64,000 nt of DNA, taken from assembly GCA_018700525.1 (NCBI GenBank), contig JABITN010000097.1, positions 1 through 64,000 on the forward strand. The letters run 5' to 3'. The stretch comes from Opitutales bacterium (GTDB lineage Bacteria; Verrucomicrobiota; Verrucomicrobiia; Opitutales; Opitutaceae). Shown here one piece after another: positions 48,801-57,913 of the stretch. A program made the position numbers and the translations under genes. The notes under the pieces are model-generated. The model was not told the origin of the DNA. It was given only the letters and a program-made list of their open reading frames with translations, and did no database searches. Positions within the stretch are counted from its first letter, which is position 1, and each line of letters opens with the position of its first letter.

Positions 48801-50636
48801 ATGAATACTCTTATCAAGATCCTTGTTTCGCTAATTCTCATCTGCGTCATCGCTGCAGGCGGGATTTACTACTACCTCTTTCTATCCGGCGACAAAACAC
48901 CCCTTGAGCAACTAGTACCCAGCGATGCCATCGCCTATGCCGACGTAAAAGAGACACGTAAATTAGCGATCGAAATCGCAACGAGCGGGCAGGCTGACGC
49001 AATTGCGGAAATCGGCAAAATCACGGGTGGGTTATTTGCCCTGCTTTTCACCCAAATCGAAAACGAGGACAGTACATCCAGCTTCTCCGAGATGCCGCAG
49101 ATCGAATGGCAAGCACTTCTCGAAGCCGCCACCCATTTCAATCGGCAAGTCGCGATATTCGCCCTCGAATCAGATATCGAAACCCTTCCATTTCATGGAT
49201 ACGCTATCGCACACTTCCAAGGCAATTCGGAAAACTTCAACGGCTCCATCCAAACTTTTCTCGATTCCGTCAACAGGGAGCTTGCAGCAAACCAATCAGA
49301 GACCTCTCCCTATGTCATTCAAACGGAAGCGATCGACCAATACACGATTAACTACATTGGATTGCCTCAAGTAAAAGAAGGGATCTCAGTCGCCTGGGAA
49401 ATCAATCCTAGCTGGACCGTTATTGATGGGCGATGCGTCTTTGGACTTAACCCCCGCAGCCTCGCCAAATATTTGGATACTCTCAATTCCATTACGCCGA
49501 AAACAAGCCTAGAGCAAAACGCCAATTTCGCTCTCGCCGCCGAGCGCCAACCCAAAATGGACGGCCAAGCATATATCAACGTTGAAACCTTTATCGAAGA
49601 AACCGCTATTATCCTCAACGAAACACTCGGAGCCCAAGCATCCGACGCAGGCATGTCTATCGACAACGGGATCGCCGCAATGGGTCTCTTAGAAATGGAG
49701 ACAACCTTTTACACCTACGACTTCGATGCGATCTCTAGCACAATAACCCAAGGGGTCACCTATCGCGAACCCAAAGGTATTCTGTCGATGTATGACCATT
49801 CGAGCGAAATGAGTCCGCCATCGTTCATTCCTCTCAGCTCGTACTCAGCAAGCAGTACAGCCGTAGATTTGGGGGAAATGGTTCTAATGATCAAAGACAT
49901 CATCCTTCAAACCGCTCCTAAAACGGCCTTGATGTATCCAAACTATAAACAAATAGCTGATCAGCAAATAGGCCAGGATATCGAAGTTTTCCTTCAAGAT
50001 ACATTCGCTAATGAATTCCATGCCTTTAGCTCGGTCAGTTTAAGTGGATCGGATAAATCGCCCTACTCTGATGTCTCCCAGTCTCAAGTCTACGTATTCG
50101 GCCTATCAGACGTGGAGAGCTTCACTCAATTTCTCGACGAGAAGATTTCACCATTTCGCGAGATAGGAATCATCCCGCTCATTGAAGAAAACGTAGCTGG
50201 GTTCTCCACCTTCGTATTCAACAACCCCGAAAACCCCCAGAGTCCTTCGTTCGGATACTCTATAGCCGCCGACAAACTGTTCATTAGCTACGGAACGGGC
50301 TATGCTGCACTCGATTCGATGCGAGAATCTCTAGCCCTCCTCGCCTCGAATGGGCCTGGAGCTATGCAAGCTCCAAAGATTTCCAAGTTCTTTGACGCCC
50401 ACAGCGAAAAAAACGTCGCCATGTCAGTCATAGATGTGGGAACGCTCCTCGATGTCGCAATCGAATTCGCAGAGCGATTCAAAGCTTCAGCCGATCAAAC
50501 CGAGGATGCGCAGATAGTCGAAATACTTAATCAGATAAACTGGGAAGCTCTTGAATCATTCGATATCAAAATGGCGACCATCAGCCTCAGCGAAGACCAC
50601 TTGATATTCACGAAAGTTCGCACGCTCTTGGAGTGA
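48801..50636 (+). CDS. Membrane-anchored DUF3352-like protein of unknown function
   Basis: N-terminal TM LIKILVSLILICVIAAGGIYYYLFL; QLVPSDAIAYADVKETRKLA. Confidence 0.55.
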   Translation: MNTLIKILVSLILICVIAAGGIYYYLFLSGDKTPLEQLVPSDAIAYADVKETRKLAIEIATSGQADAIAEIGKITGGLFALLFTQIENEDSTSSFSEMPQIEWQALLEAATHFNRQVAIFALESDIETLPFHGYAIAHFQGNSENFNGSIQTFLDSVNRELAANQSETSPYVIQTEAIDQYTINYIGLPQVKEGISVAWEINPSWTVIDGRCVFGLNPRSLAKYLDTLNSITPKTSLEQNANFALAAERQPKMDGQAYINVETFIEETAIILNETLGAQASDAGMSIDNGIAAMGLLEMETTFYTYDFDAISSTITQGVTYREPKGILSMYDHSSEMSPPSFIPLSSYSASSTAVDLGEMVLMIKDIILQTAPKTALMYPNYKQIADQQIGQDIEVFLQDTFANEFHAFSSVSLSGSDKSPYSDVSQSQVYVFGLSDVESFTQFLDEKISPFREIGIIPLIEENVAGFSTFVFNNPENPQSPSFGYSIAADKLFISYGTGYAALDSMRESLALLASNGPGAMQAPKISKFFDAHSEKNVAMSVIDVGTLLDVAIEFAERFKASADQTEDAQIVEILNQINWEALESFDIKMATISLSEDHLIFTKVRTLLE

Positions 50637-50730
50637 TGCGTCTCTAGGCTATTTAAACTTGGGTCTACCGCTTATCTGCAGAAGCCATTTTCACCGCGAT
50701 TCCTCTTTTCTCTTTCTTCTAAACCTACGC

Positions 50731-50757
50731 TATCGCGGGGTAAACCCGCTCCTGCGA
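50731..50757. repeat. REP-like unit between convergent genes
   Basis: TATCGCGGGGTAAACCCGCTCCTGCGA. Confidence 0.65.
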
Positions 50758-50835
50758 GGACTGACTTTGCAGGCCCGAAGAATCCCTGTAGAGATGCCGG
50801 AGTTAATAGTGAATATCGTCCAAGAGCAGCACGAT

Positions 50836-51759
50836 TCAATCGGCGCCGTCCGCTTCTTTTAGCGCTTCGAAAAACTCGTCTGGCGACCAAGCACTCTTTT
50901 CGGAGCGTTTTACGATCGAGCCGTCCTCGGCTATCAATACCGTCGCCAAACTATGCATAACCGCATCCACATTATCGATAGCGGTTACGCCGTAGCTTTT
51001 TATCAAGTTTCTCACTGCGGGCCTGGGACCCGTTACGAAATGGAAGTTATCGCCATCAATCCCATAAACCTCAGCATACTGCCGAAGTACGCCAGGGGTA
51101 TCGAATTCTGGATCCATCGTTATCGAGACGAATGACACGTCGAGACCTGCCTCGGCAACCATTGTCTGAAGGAGGGCCATCTTGGAAGTCGATAGCGGAC
51201 ACATGTGAGCATCCGTGCAGCGAGTGAAAATAAAATTCAGGTAAAGGGGTTTTCCTTTAAATCGTTCGCTGGTAATCGTTTTTCCGAATTGATCGAGCAA
51301 GGCGAAATCGGGTGCCGTATCTCCTTCGCCATAATAATACCCCATATCCAATGCATCGGTTTGCTTTTGGAGCTGTTCATTGAATTTCTTCAAATCCTTG
51401 GCCGCTTCTTCGTCCAATGGCCATATTCGGGTAAGTTTAAACCCCCCTTCTTCGGTCCGTATCAGTCGAGCTCGAATATTCTGTCCGGCGCGGGCATTAT
51501 CGAAATCCCCAGGATCTACCTCGAAACGCATCGTCATCGCCGGCATGAAATCCGGGATATCCTCATGGGTTACTTCCAGAGTTCTCGTCTCCTCGTCCAC
51601 CGAGATTATAACGCCAACAAGGGGATACCCTGGCGCATCCTCATCTTCTTGACTTTCGTTATTCTGGCTACATCCCACTAGCGCTGTCAACCACAGGACA
51701 AACAGGATTTGCTTTAGACGATCATTCGCCCGGCTAATACTTCTCGATTCGCTTCTCAT
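50836..51759 (-). CDS. SCO1/SenC-family protein with N-terminal CusF-like copper-binding domain
   Basis: HEDIPDFMPAMTMRFEV (CusF-like) and LNFIFTRCTDAHMCPLSTSKMALLQ plus VMHSLATVLI (SCO Cys and His). Confidence 0.88.
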   Translation of the reverse strand: MRSESRSISRANDRLKQILFVLWLTALVGCSQNNESQEDEDAPGYPLVGVIISVDEETRTLEVTHEDIPDFMPAMTMRFEVDPGDFDNARAGQNIRARLIRTEEGGFKLTRIWPLDEEAAKDLKKFNEQLQKQTDALDMGYYYGEGDTAPDFALLDQFGKTITSERFKGKPLYLNFIFTRCTDAHMCPLSTSKMALLQTMVAEAGLDVSFVSITMDPEFDTPGVLRQYAEVYGIDGDNFHFVTGPRPAVRNLIKSYGVTAIDNVDAVMHSLATVLIAEDGSIVKRSEKSAWSPDEFFEALKEADGAD

Positions 51760-51812
51760 TGTCTGGAAACCGTATAAACAATTGCTATTCCATCATTGCA
51801 ATAATCTTTCCT

Positions 51813-52847
51813 ATGTCATCCGAATCTCACGTTCTACAGAAAAGCCTATATAAGCCCGTCCTCTTTTGGGGCGGTTTCTTTACGCTTATCTGGATTACCT
51901 TTCTGCTCTATGCGGGCGGCTTTACTACAAGCATACGAGCCGGAATGGCATTCCTCGACTGGCCGCTGTCTAACGGGTCGATCAATCCAGATGGATGGCT
52001 TGAAAACGAAGACATGATGGCCGAGCACAGTCACCGCCTCCTCGGAATGGTGATGGGATTGCTTTCTATCGGACTTTGCGTCGCCGCATTCGCGACCAAA
52101 GCACGCCATCAGATACGCAAATTAGGAGTCGGCCTGGTTGTTCTCGTCATCATCCAAGGGTTGCTAGGCGGATTGCGGGTTAAACTCGATGCTTTAAACC
52201 TGGATATCGACCACAACTTGTACGCCCAATCTTTCGCAGTCGCCCACGGGACGCTAGCCCAACTCTTTCTCTGCTCCCTAGTGGCATTCGCCGTCATGAA
52301 CAGCCGTTCCTGGATAGAACGCAACGCGGGTTTCGCCGCTAAACCGAAACCGTTGGTCGTCAAGATCGGCATCGTCACTTGCTTGGTCGTCATTCTGCAA
52401 CTTCTTATAGGGGCCGTCATGCGCCACAGTTACGCGGGTCTGGCCATACCGACATTTCCGCTCACTCCCTATGGAACGCTCGTGCCCCCAGCCTTTAATT
52501 TTCAAGTCGCTATTCACTTTGCCCATCGCGTGGGAGCGGTTGTGGTTACGGTCGCGATCGTCACTTACGTGGTCGCTGCGCTGAGAGACTCGAATTCCCG
52601 ACAGGCTCTCGGCTCCTTTGCCGGGGTTCTAGTAGCATTGCTCTTGATTCAAGGTTACCTCGGAGCGCTCGTCATCTGGACGGTCCGCAATCCTCACGTC
52701 GCCACGATCCATATGCTCAATGGAGCCTTCCTCCTCGCATTTTGCTGGATGATGACATTACGAAGCTTGAAATTTCGTCTCGATCCCTCCCTCCTACCTT
52801 CCGAGACGCAGGATCGAATCGAATCGACCCCTGCAGCCGAAGCTTAA
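51813..52847 (+). CDS. ctaA: Heme A synthase (COX15/CtaA family)
   Basis: TTSIRAGMAFLDWPLSNGSINP, AEHSHRLLGMVMGL, VMRHSYAGLAIPTFPL, IHFAHRVGAVVV. Confidence 0.92.
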   Translation: MSSESHVLQKSLYKPVLFWGGFFTLIWITFLLYAGGFTTSIRAGMAFLDWPLSNGSINPDGWLENEDMMAEHSHRLLGMVMGLLSIGLCVAAFATKARHQIRKLGVGLVVLVIIQGLLGGLRVKLDALNLDIDHNLYAQSFAVAHGTLAQLFLCSLVAFAVMNSRSWIERNAGFAAKPKPLVVKIGIVTCLVVILQLLIGAVMRHSYAGLAIPTFPLTPYGTLVPPAFNFQVAIHFAHRVGAVVVTVAIVTYVVAALRDSNSRQALGSFAGVLVALLLIQGYLGALVIWTVRNPHVATIHMLNGAFLLAFCWMMTLRSLKFRLDPSLLPSETQDRIESTPAAEA

Positions 52848-52867
52848 GCCATCCATCTCCCAGCGAA

Positions 52868-53755
52868 TTGACCGACCAAACAAGCAAAAAACCTATCGCC
52901 TGGGGTGGATTCTACGAACTCTCGAAACCCAGGCTGAGCCTACTATCGGTCATCACTGCCCTGATCGGTTACTTGGCCGCCTTGCCAAACCACAACTGGT
53001 CTTTGGTTTTTCACTTCGTAGTCGGAACCGCGCTTTGCGCCGCCGGAGCCGCAGCGCTAAACCAATGGTGGGAACGAGGCCCCGATTCCGTTATGGAGCG
53101 CACCCTCAACCGCCCGTTGCCCTCAGGGCAGGTAACCCCGTACAGCGCGTTGGTTTTCGGTTTAGCCCTTTCGGTGGTCGGCTCGGTCCAATTGTACTTC
53201 GGAGCGAATCCACTGGCTGGAATTCTCGGCACAGCGACCATTCTGAGCTACGTCCTCATCTACACGCCGATGAAGAAGGTCACCCGCTGGGCGACCGAGA
53301 TCGGAGCAATCCCCGGAGCCATACCACCGCTAATCGGCTGGGCAGCAGCCGAAGGAACCATAACGACTCTAGGCTGGATCCTCTTTGCTATGCTAACGGT
53401 TTGGCAGATTCCTCATTTTATGGCTATTGCCTGGCTCTATAGAGATGATTATAAGCGTGGCGGTTTTCCGATGCTATCCGTTGTCGACAAAAACGGCAAT
53501 CGCGTTGCTCGATGGTCGCTAATCAACACCTGTATTCTGCTTCCGATCAGTTTGCTGCCAATCATTCTAGGCTATTGCCAATGGATATACGGCGTTTTCG
53601 CCATCATCTTCGGGCTTTGGTTCCTCAAACACACGATCGCTTTCGTGAATCCGGAAGATCGAAATGCATCCGCCAAAAAGCTTTTCCTCAATTCGATCAT
53701 CTATTTGCCAGCCGTTCTTTTCAGCCTCGTCATCGATCGCTGGATACTCGGCTAA
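52868..53755 (+). CDS. ctaB: Protoheme IX farnesyltransferase (heme O synthase), probable TTG start
   Basis: LSKPRLSLLSVITALIGYLAA, NQWWERGPDSVMERTLNRPLPSG, YTPMKKVTRWATEIGAIPGAIPPLIGWAA; ORF 52742..53755. Confidence 0.93.
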   Translation: MTDQTSKKPIAWGGFYELSKPRLSLLSVITALIGYLAALPNHNWSLVFHFVVGTALCAAGAAALNQWWERGPDSVMERTLNRPLPSGQVTPYSALVFGLALSVVGSVQLYFGANPLAGILGTATILSYVLIYTPMKKVTRWATEIGAIPGAIPPLIGWAAAEGTITTLGWILFAMLTVWQIPHFMAIAWLYRDDYKRGGFPMLSVVDKNGNRVARWSLINTCILLPISLLPIILGYCQWIYGVFAIIFGLWFLKHTIAFVNPEDRNASAKKLFLNSIIYLPAVLFSLVIDRWILG

Positions 53756-53931
53756 CCCAATCTAGCTTCGCTCGGCAGGCGCCGCAGAGCGATAGAACCT
53801 CTATCGCTAAAATCCAACCTTCACGACTGGCCTGGGCGTTTCACTCACTGGAGCCTTGGATTTCTTCTTAATTTATGTTTGGTTTGTTTCTACGATTAGC
53901 TCACACTTCGCTTCGAGCAGTCTCCTAATAA

Positions 53932-55728
53932 ATGACTTGGGAAATCCTATTTGTATTCGCACTTCTAGTGCTTGCCTTAGGAAGTTTCGTTTGGGAAAAA
54001 GTACCCCCCGACGTAACGGCGCTTTCGCTATTCGCGATCCTGCTTATATCGGGGCTCCTCCCCTCCGAGAAAGCCTTCTCCGTATTCTCCAACCCTGCCC
54101 CGCTAACGGTCGGAGCGATGTTCATTATCAGCGCGGCCCTTGATAAATGCGGGGTCATCGACACCTTGGCTAGAAGCCTTCAAGGACTTTCAAAATTCAG
54201 CTACAGTCCCTTTCTCCTCTTCATAATGCTGATCGCCGGGACCATGTCGGCATTTGTCAACAATACCCCAGTTGTCGTCGTAATGCTGCCTATCGTTCTG
54301 ACGCTATCCAAGAAAATAGGCATCGCCGGCTCAAAAGTTCTCATCCCCCTATCCTATGCGTCCATCCTCGGCGGCACTTGTACGCTGCTCGGGACAAGTA
54401 CGAACATTATAGTAAGCGGCGTGGCTCAAACTGCAGGCGAGCCGCCGATGAGCATGTTCGAATTCGCCTTCGTTGGGTTTCCGCTTTTCGTATCCGGGAT
54501 CATATATCTCGTAATATTCGGCAATAAGGTTCTGCCGACGCGCGAAACGCTCACGTCTATTCTCTCTGACGAGGAACGCCGCGAGTACATCACAGAAGCA
54601 TTCGTCGACACGAACTCTTCGGTCATCGGCAAGAACCTAAAAGACTCCGGTATACAGAAAATGCCCGGGATCCGCGTAATAGATATCGTCCGATCAGGCA
54701 TTCCCCTCCAGACCCGACTGAACGAAATCACTCTCGAGGCAGGCGATCGACTGGTTCTGTCCTGTCACGCTTCAGGTATCGTTGAAGCTCGCAGCTTCGA
54801 AGGCATCGATTTTGTTTCCCAAGCCGGACTCGGTCTCGAGCAAATCGCTGCCCATGAGGGAATGATGGTCGAAGGCATCCTCGGCCCCAATTCGGAAATC
54901 CTCGGCAAGACGATCGAAGAAGTGAACTTCCGCCAACGATTTCGCATGGTCGTTCTGGCAGTACACCGAAAAGGGAAAAACCTCAGAGAAAAAATTGGAT
55001 CCCTACGTCTGGAATTCGGCGACACGCTACTGCTACTCGGATCCGATGGAGCCATTGAAAACCTGCGAGCCAATGAGGATATCATCCTCATGTCGCAGAG
55101 CACCATGCATTCGAAAAAACCCAAAGGCAAAGCAGGGATCGTCATCGCCTCTATCGTCGGCATCATCGTATGCGCGGCAACCGGTATCGCTCCCATCGCA
55201 GTCGGTGCGGTCGTTGCTTGCGTTGCGCTATTTCTCGCCAATTGCATTCGCCCGAAAGACGGCTATGGAGCGATCCAATGGAACCTCCTTTTCATCATTT
55301 ACGGAATGCTCGGCATGGGCCTGGCAATGGAAGAAACCGGTGCCTCGCTTTGGCTGGCCGACAATATGACCAGTGGCATCACTGCGCTCGTGGCTCCACA
55401 ATGGCAACCTTACGTCATGCTAGCCTGTATATACCTTCTCACTAATATCCTAACCGAAACGCTTTCCAATAACGCTGCCGCAGTCCTCATGGCCACCCTC
55501 GCAATCGGAATAGCCGAATCCCTCGGCGTTAGTATGCGTCCCTTCCTTTTCGCGGTCGCCGTCGCAGCCTCGGCCAGCTTTGCAACGCCGATTGGTTATC
55601 AAACCAACACCTACGTTTACGGAGCTGGAGGTTATCGATTCTCCGACTTCGCGAAAGCCGGTATCCCGCTCAATATTCTCTGCTTCATTATTTCGATCGT
55701 CATTATCCCGATGATCTGGGAATTCTAA
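53932..55728 (+). CDS. SLC13-family permease with internal TrkA-C (RCK_C) domains
   Basis: TMSAFVNNTPVVVVMLPIVLTLSKK, LGGTCTLLGTSTNIIVSG, TLSNNAAAVLMATLAIGIAE, ASFATPIGYQTNTYVYGAGGY. Confidence 0.94.
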   Translation: MTWEILFVFALLVLALGSFVWEKVPPDVTALSLFAILLISGLLPSEKAFSVFSNPAPLTVGAMFIISAALDKCGVIDTLARSLQGLSKFSYSPFLLFIMLIAGTMSAFVNNTPVVVVMLPIVLTLSKKIGIAGSKVLIPLSYASILGGTCTLLGTSTNIIVSGVAQTAGEPPMSMFEFAFVGFPLFVSGIIYLVIFGNKVLPTRETLTSILSDEERREYITEAFVDTNSSVIGKNLKDSGIQKMPGIRVIDIVRSGIPLQTRLNEITLEAGDRLVLSCHASGIVEARSFEGIDFVSQAGLGLEQIAAHEGMMVEGILGPNSEILGKTIEEVNFRQRFRMVVLAVHRKGKNLREKIGSLRLEFGDTLLLLGSDGAIENLRANEDIILMSQSTMHSKKPKGKAGIVIASIVGIIVCAATGIAPIAVGAVVACVALFLANCIRPKDGYGAIQWNLLFIIYGMLGMGLAMEETGASLWLADNMTSGITALVAPQWQPYVMLACIYLLTNILTETLSNNAAAVLMATLAIGIAESLGVSMRPFLFAVAVAASASFATPIGYQTNTYVYGAGGYRFSDFAKAGIPLNILCFIISIVIIPMIWEF

Positions 55729-56131
55729 AAACGAACGGTCCGGTACAGTCGATTTCATAGGTCGCCTCGTCTGAGATTCTGCGCGAAGTCGAAGGACTGA
55801 GGAGACAACCTACTCCTTCTCCGGAATGACAAATGCCATCACTGCGTCCCCCGAAGGGCATCGTTCCAAACCCTTGCTCAATCGTGATAATTACCGAGAT
55901 CGCTGACGGATTCAGAGGATGCTTGTGCGAAAGAACCTTCACCCAGAATCGCAAGCGCCAAAATAGAAACGAGTGAGACACAGGGAATATTACGTGGCCT
56001 AGTCAGACAAAACCCCCGGAATTCAAGCGCTCGATATCAACGCCAACAAGCTCTTATTAAACATCGACTGCCCTAATGCAACCGAAGGCTAGCCGTATCG
56101 AGCGACCAAGGCCAGTCGCCCGAAGTCCATG

Positions 56132-57589
56132 CTACCCCTTTCCCATTGCAGGGAAAAAATCATCCAGATTCAAGCTATCTTCCATATCGAACTGTAAGGC
56201 CCTCAAGTACTGATAGAGGGCTTCGATACGCCCCCAGTGCTGAGGATTGCCCGAAAGATCATCAAGCTCCTGCGGATCCTCCGCCAAGTTATAGAGTCTG
56301 AGACGAGCAGCCTGAGGATAAGCAATCAGCTTATAGTCGCCTACACGAATCATGCGCTGCTTGTCCTTCAAATAACACCCATAAACCGCATCGTAGCTAC
56401 TTTCCCTGGATGCATCTTCGATCAGTGGAAGCAAACTATTGAACTCTACGTATTTCGGTTTGGCCACATCTGCCAAATCCAAAGTAGTCGCCATCACGTC
56501 CTGCAAGTAAACCATAGCATCACGTTTCTCTCCCTTGGGGATATTCGGACCGATCACTATCAAAGGCGGCTTAACGCTGTGCTCGTACATGTTTTGCTTC
56601 CCAATCAAACCGTGATTGCCGCAAGCGAGTCCGTGGTCCGCAGTGAAAAAAATGTACGTATTGTCCTTCTTTCCGCTCTTTTCCAAAGCGTCGAGAATCC
56701 GACCGACTTGCTCATCCATATGAGAAATGATCGCGTAGTACTCTTGGCGATTCACCCGAACTGAATACTCGCTACGAGGAAACGGTGCTAATTTTTCATC
56801 TCTCAATTTACGACCAGCGCCAATCTCTTCACTGTAAGGATACTCAGGCGTATAGCTACTAGGAACCTGTATCGATTCCTGCGGATACATATCCACGAAA
56901 TGCTTGGGGGCCTGACGCGGATCATGCGGCGCATTGAAAGCCAAATACATAAAAAACGGCTTATCGTCCTTGGAGGCGTTTTCCAGGAAACCTTCGGCAT
57001 CGTCCGCCAACACCTCGCTCCAATGCTTGCCGCCTTTCCAAAAGCCTTCGAAAGACTGATCGTAAGGAGACCACACATCGAGTTCGCCTTCCGTTGGTCG
57101 ATTATACCCTTTTTTCGTTTGATTCGGCATTCCAGGACGCGGATTCACCACGTGCTGAAATATATCCGCCGGATCGATCTTCACATGCCATTTGCCAGAC
57201 ATGTAAGTCGTGTAACCGCTTTTTTCCAAAAGCTGTGACCAGAACCCTTCCTTTTTGGCTAAGTCCGGAAGCGTGCTTTCCTGGGCATGCGCTCGCCAGA
57301 CGAACCGCCCCGTATTGAGCATGTTACGAGACGCGACGCAAACCGCTCCGTTCCAAGCTCCCATATTGTAGGCATTCGTAAACGCAGTGCCCGAATTAGC
57401 GAGGCGATCCAAATTCGGCGTACTAACTTCCTCGTTCCCAAGCGTAGCGATCGTCTCGTAGCTTTGGTCATCCGCGAAGATGAAGAGGATATTCGGTTTC
57501 ACGCCATTTCCAAAACAAGCAATGCTCACTCCAACAAAAAGACTCAAAACAAATAAAAACGAGGTAGTCTTAGGCAATCGATGATTCAT
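56132..57589 (-). CDS. Secreted sulfatase (formylglycine-dependent)
   Basis: KPNILFIFADDQSYETIATLGN; CVASRNMLNTGRF (CxASR); FFTADHGLACGNHGLIGKQNMYEHSVKPPLIVIGP; probable start MNHRLPK at 57589. Confidence 0.95.
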   Translation of the reverse strand: MNHRLPKTTSFLFVLSLFVGVSIACFGNGVKPNILFIFADDQSYETIATLGNEEVSTPNLDRLANSGTAFTNAYNMGAWNGAVCVASRNMLNTGRFVWRAHAQESTLPDLAKKEGFWSQLLEKSGYTTYMSGKWHVKIDPADIFQHVVNPRPGMPNQTKKGYNRPTEGELDVWSPYDQSFEGFWKGGKHWSEVLADDAEGFLENASKDDKPFFMYLAFNAPHDPRQAPKHFVDMYPQESIQVPSSYTPEYPYSEEIGAGRKLRDEKLAPFPRSEYSVRVNRQEYYAIISHMDEQVGRILDALEKSGKKDNTYIFFTADHGLACGNHGLIGKQNMYEHSVKPPLIVIGPNIPKGEKRDAMVYLQDVMATTLDLADVAKPKYVEFNSLLPLIEDASRESSYDAVYGCYLKDKQRMIRVGDYKLIAYPQAARLRLYNLAEDPQELDDLSGNPQHWGRIEALYQYLRALQFDMEDSLNLDDFFPAMGKG

Positions 57590-57913
57590 ATGTTTGACCA
57601 ATTTCGGGCCCTCAGACAACGAGCTTTCATAAAAAACAGAACAAGACAAGGGGACGAAGAATAATCTTCCTATTCAGCGATTGTTCGAATTAAAGGCACA
57701 TTGTTTCGGAGAAACTCCGAAAAAAAATACGGCCAATCAAAGCCAACCTGATCCACAACTTCCTTAACCATTTGATTTTTTCGCATCAACCATTCCCATG
57801 CGGGATTCATCTTCTAATGAACTTAAGCCTAAGCTCTAAGTAGAGAATCCCACTCCTTCGTTAAACAGTAATCCGCGTAACAACGGTATAGCTCTACCCA
57901 ACCGAATCAACGG

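Noticed and set aside
50836-51759. CX5C in SCO protein as a degenerate, non-functional copper site
   Set aside because: CX5C variants (FTRCxxxxxCP) are, to my knowledge, found in many bacterial SCO proteins, so this is not unusual
55703-55981. 92-aa minus-strand ORF in convergent gap after SLC13
   Set aside because: No family signal; partly overlaps the SLC13 3' end; region looks like non-coding repeat-like DNA (GAGATTCTGCGCGAAGTCGAAGGACTGA...CCGGAATGACAAATG)
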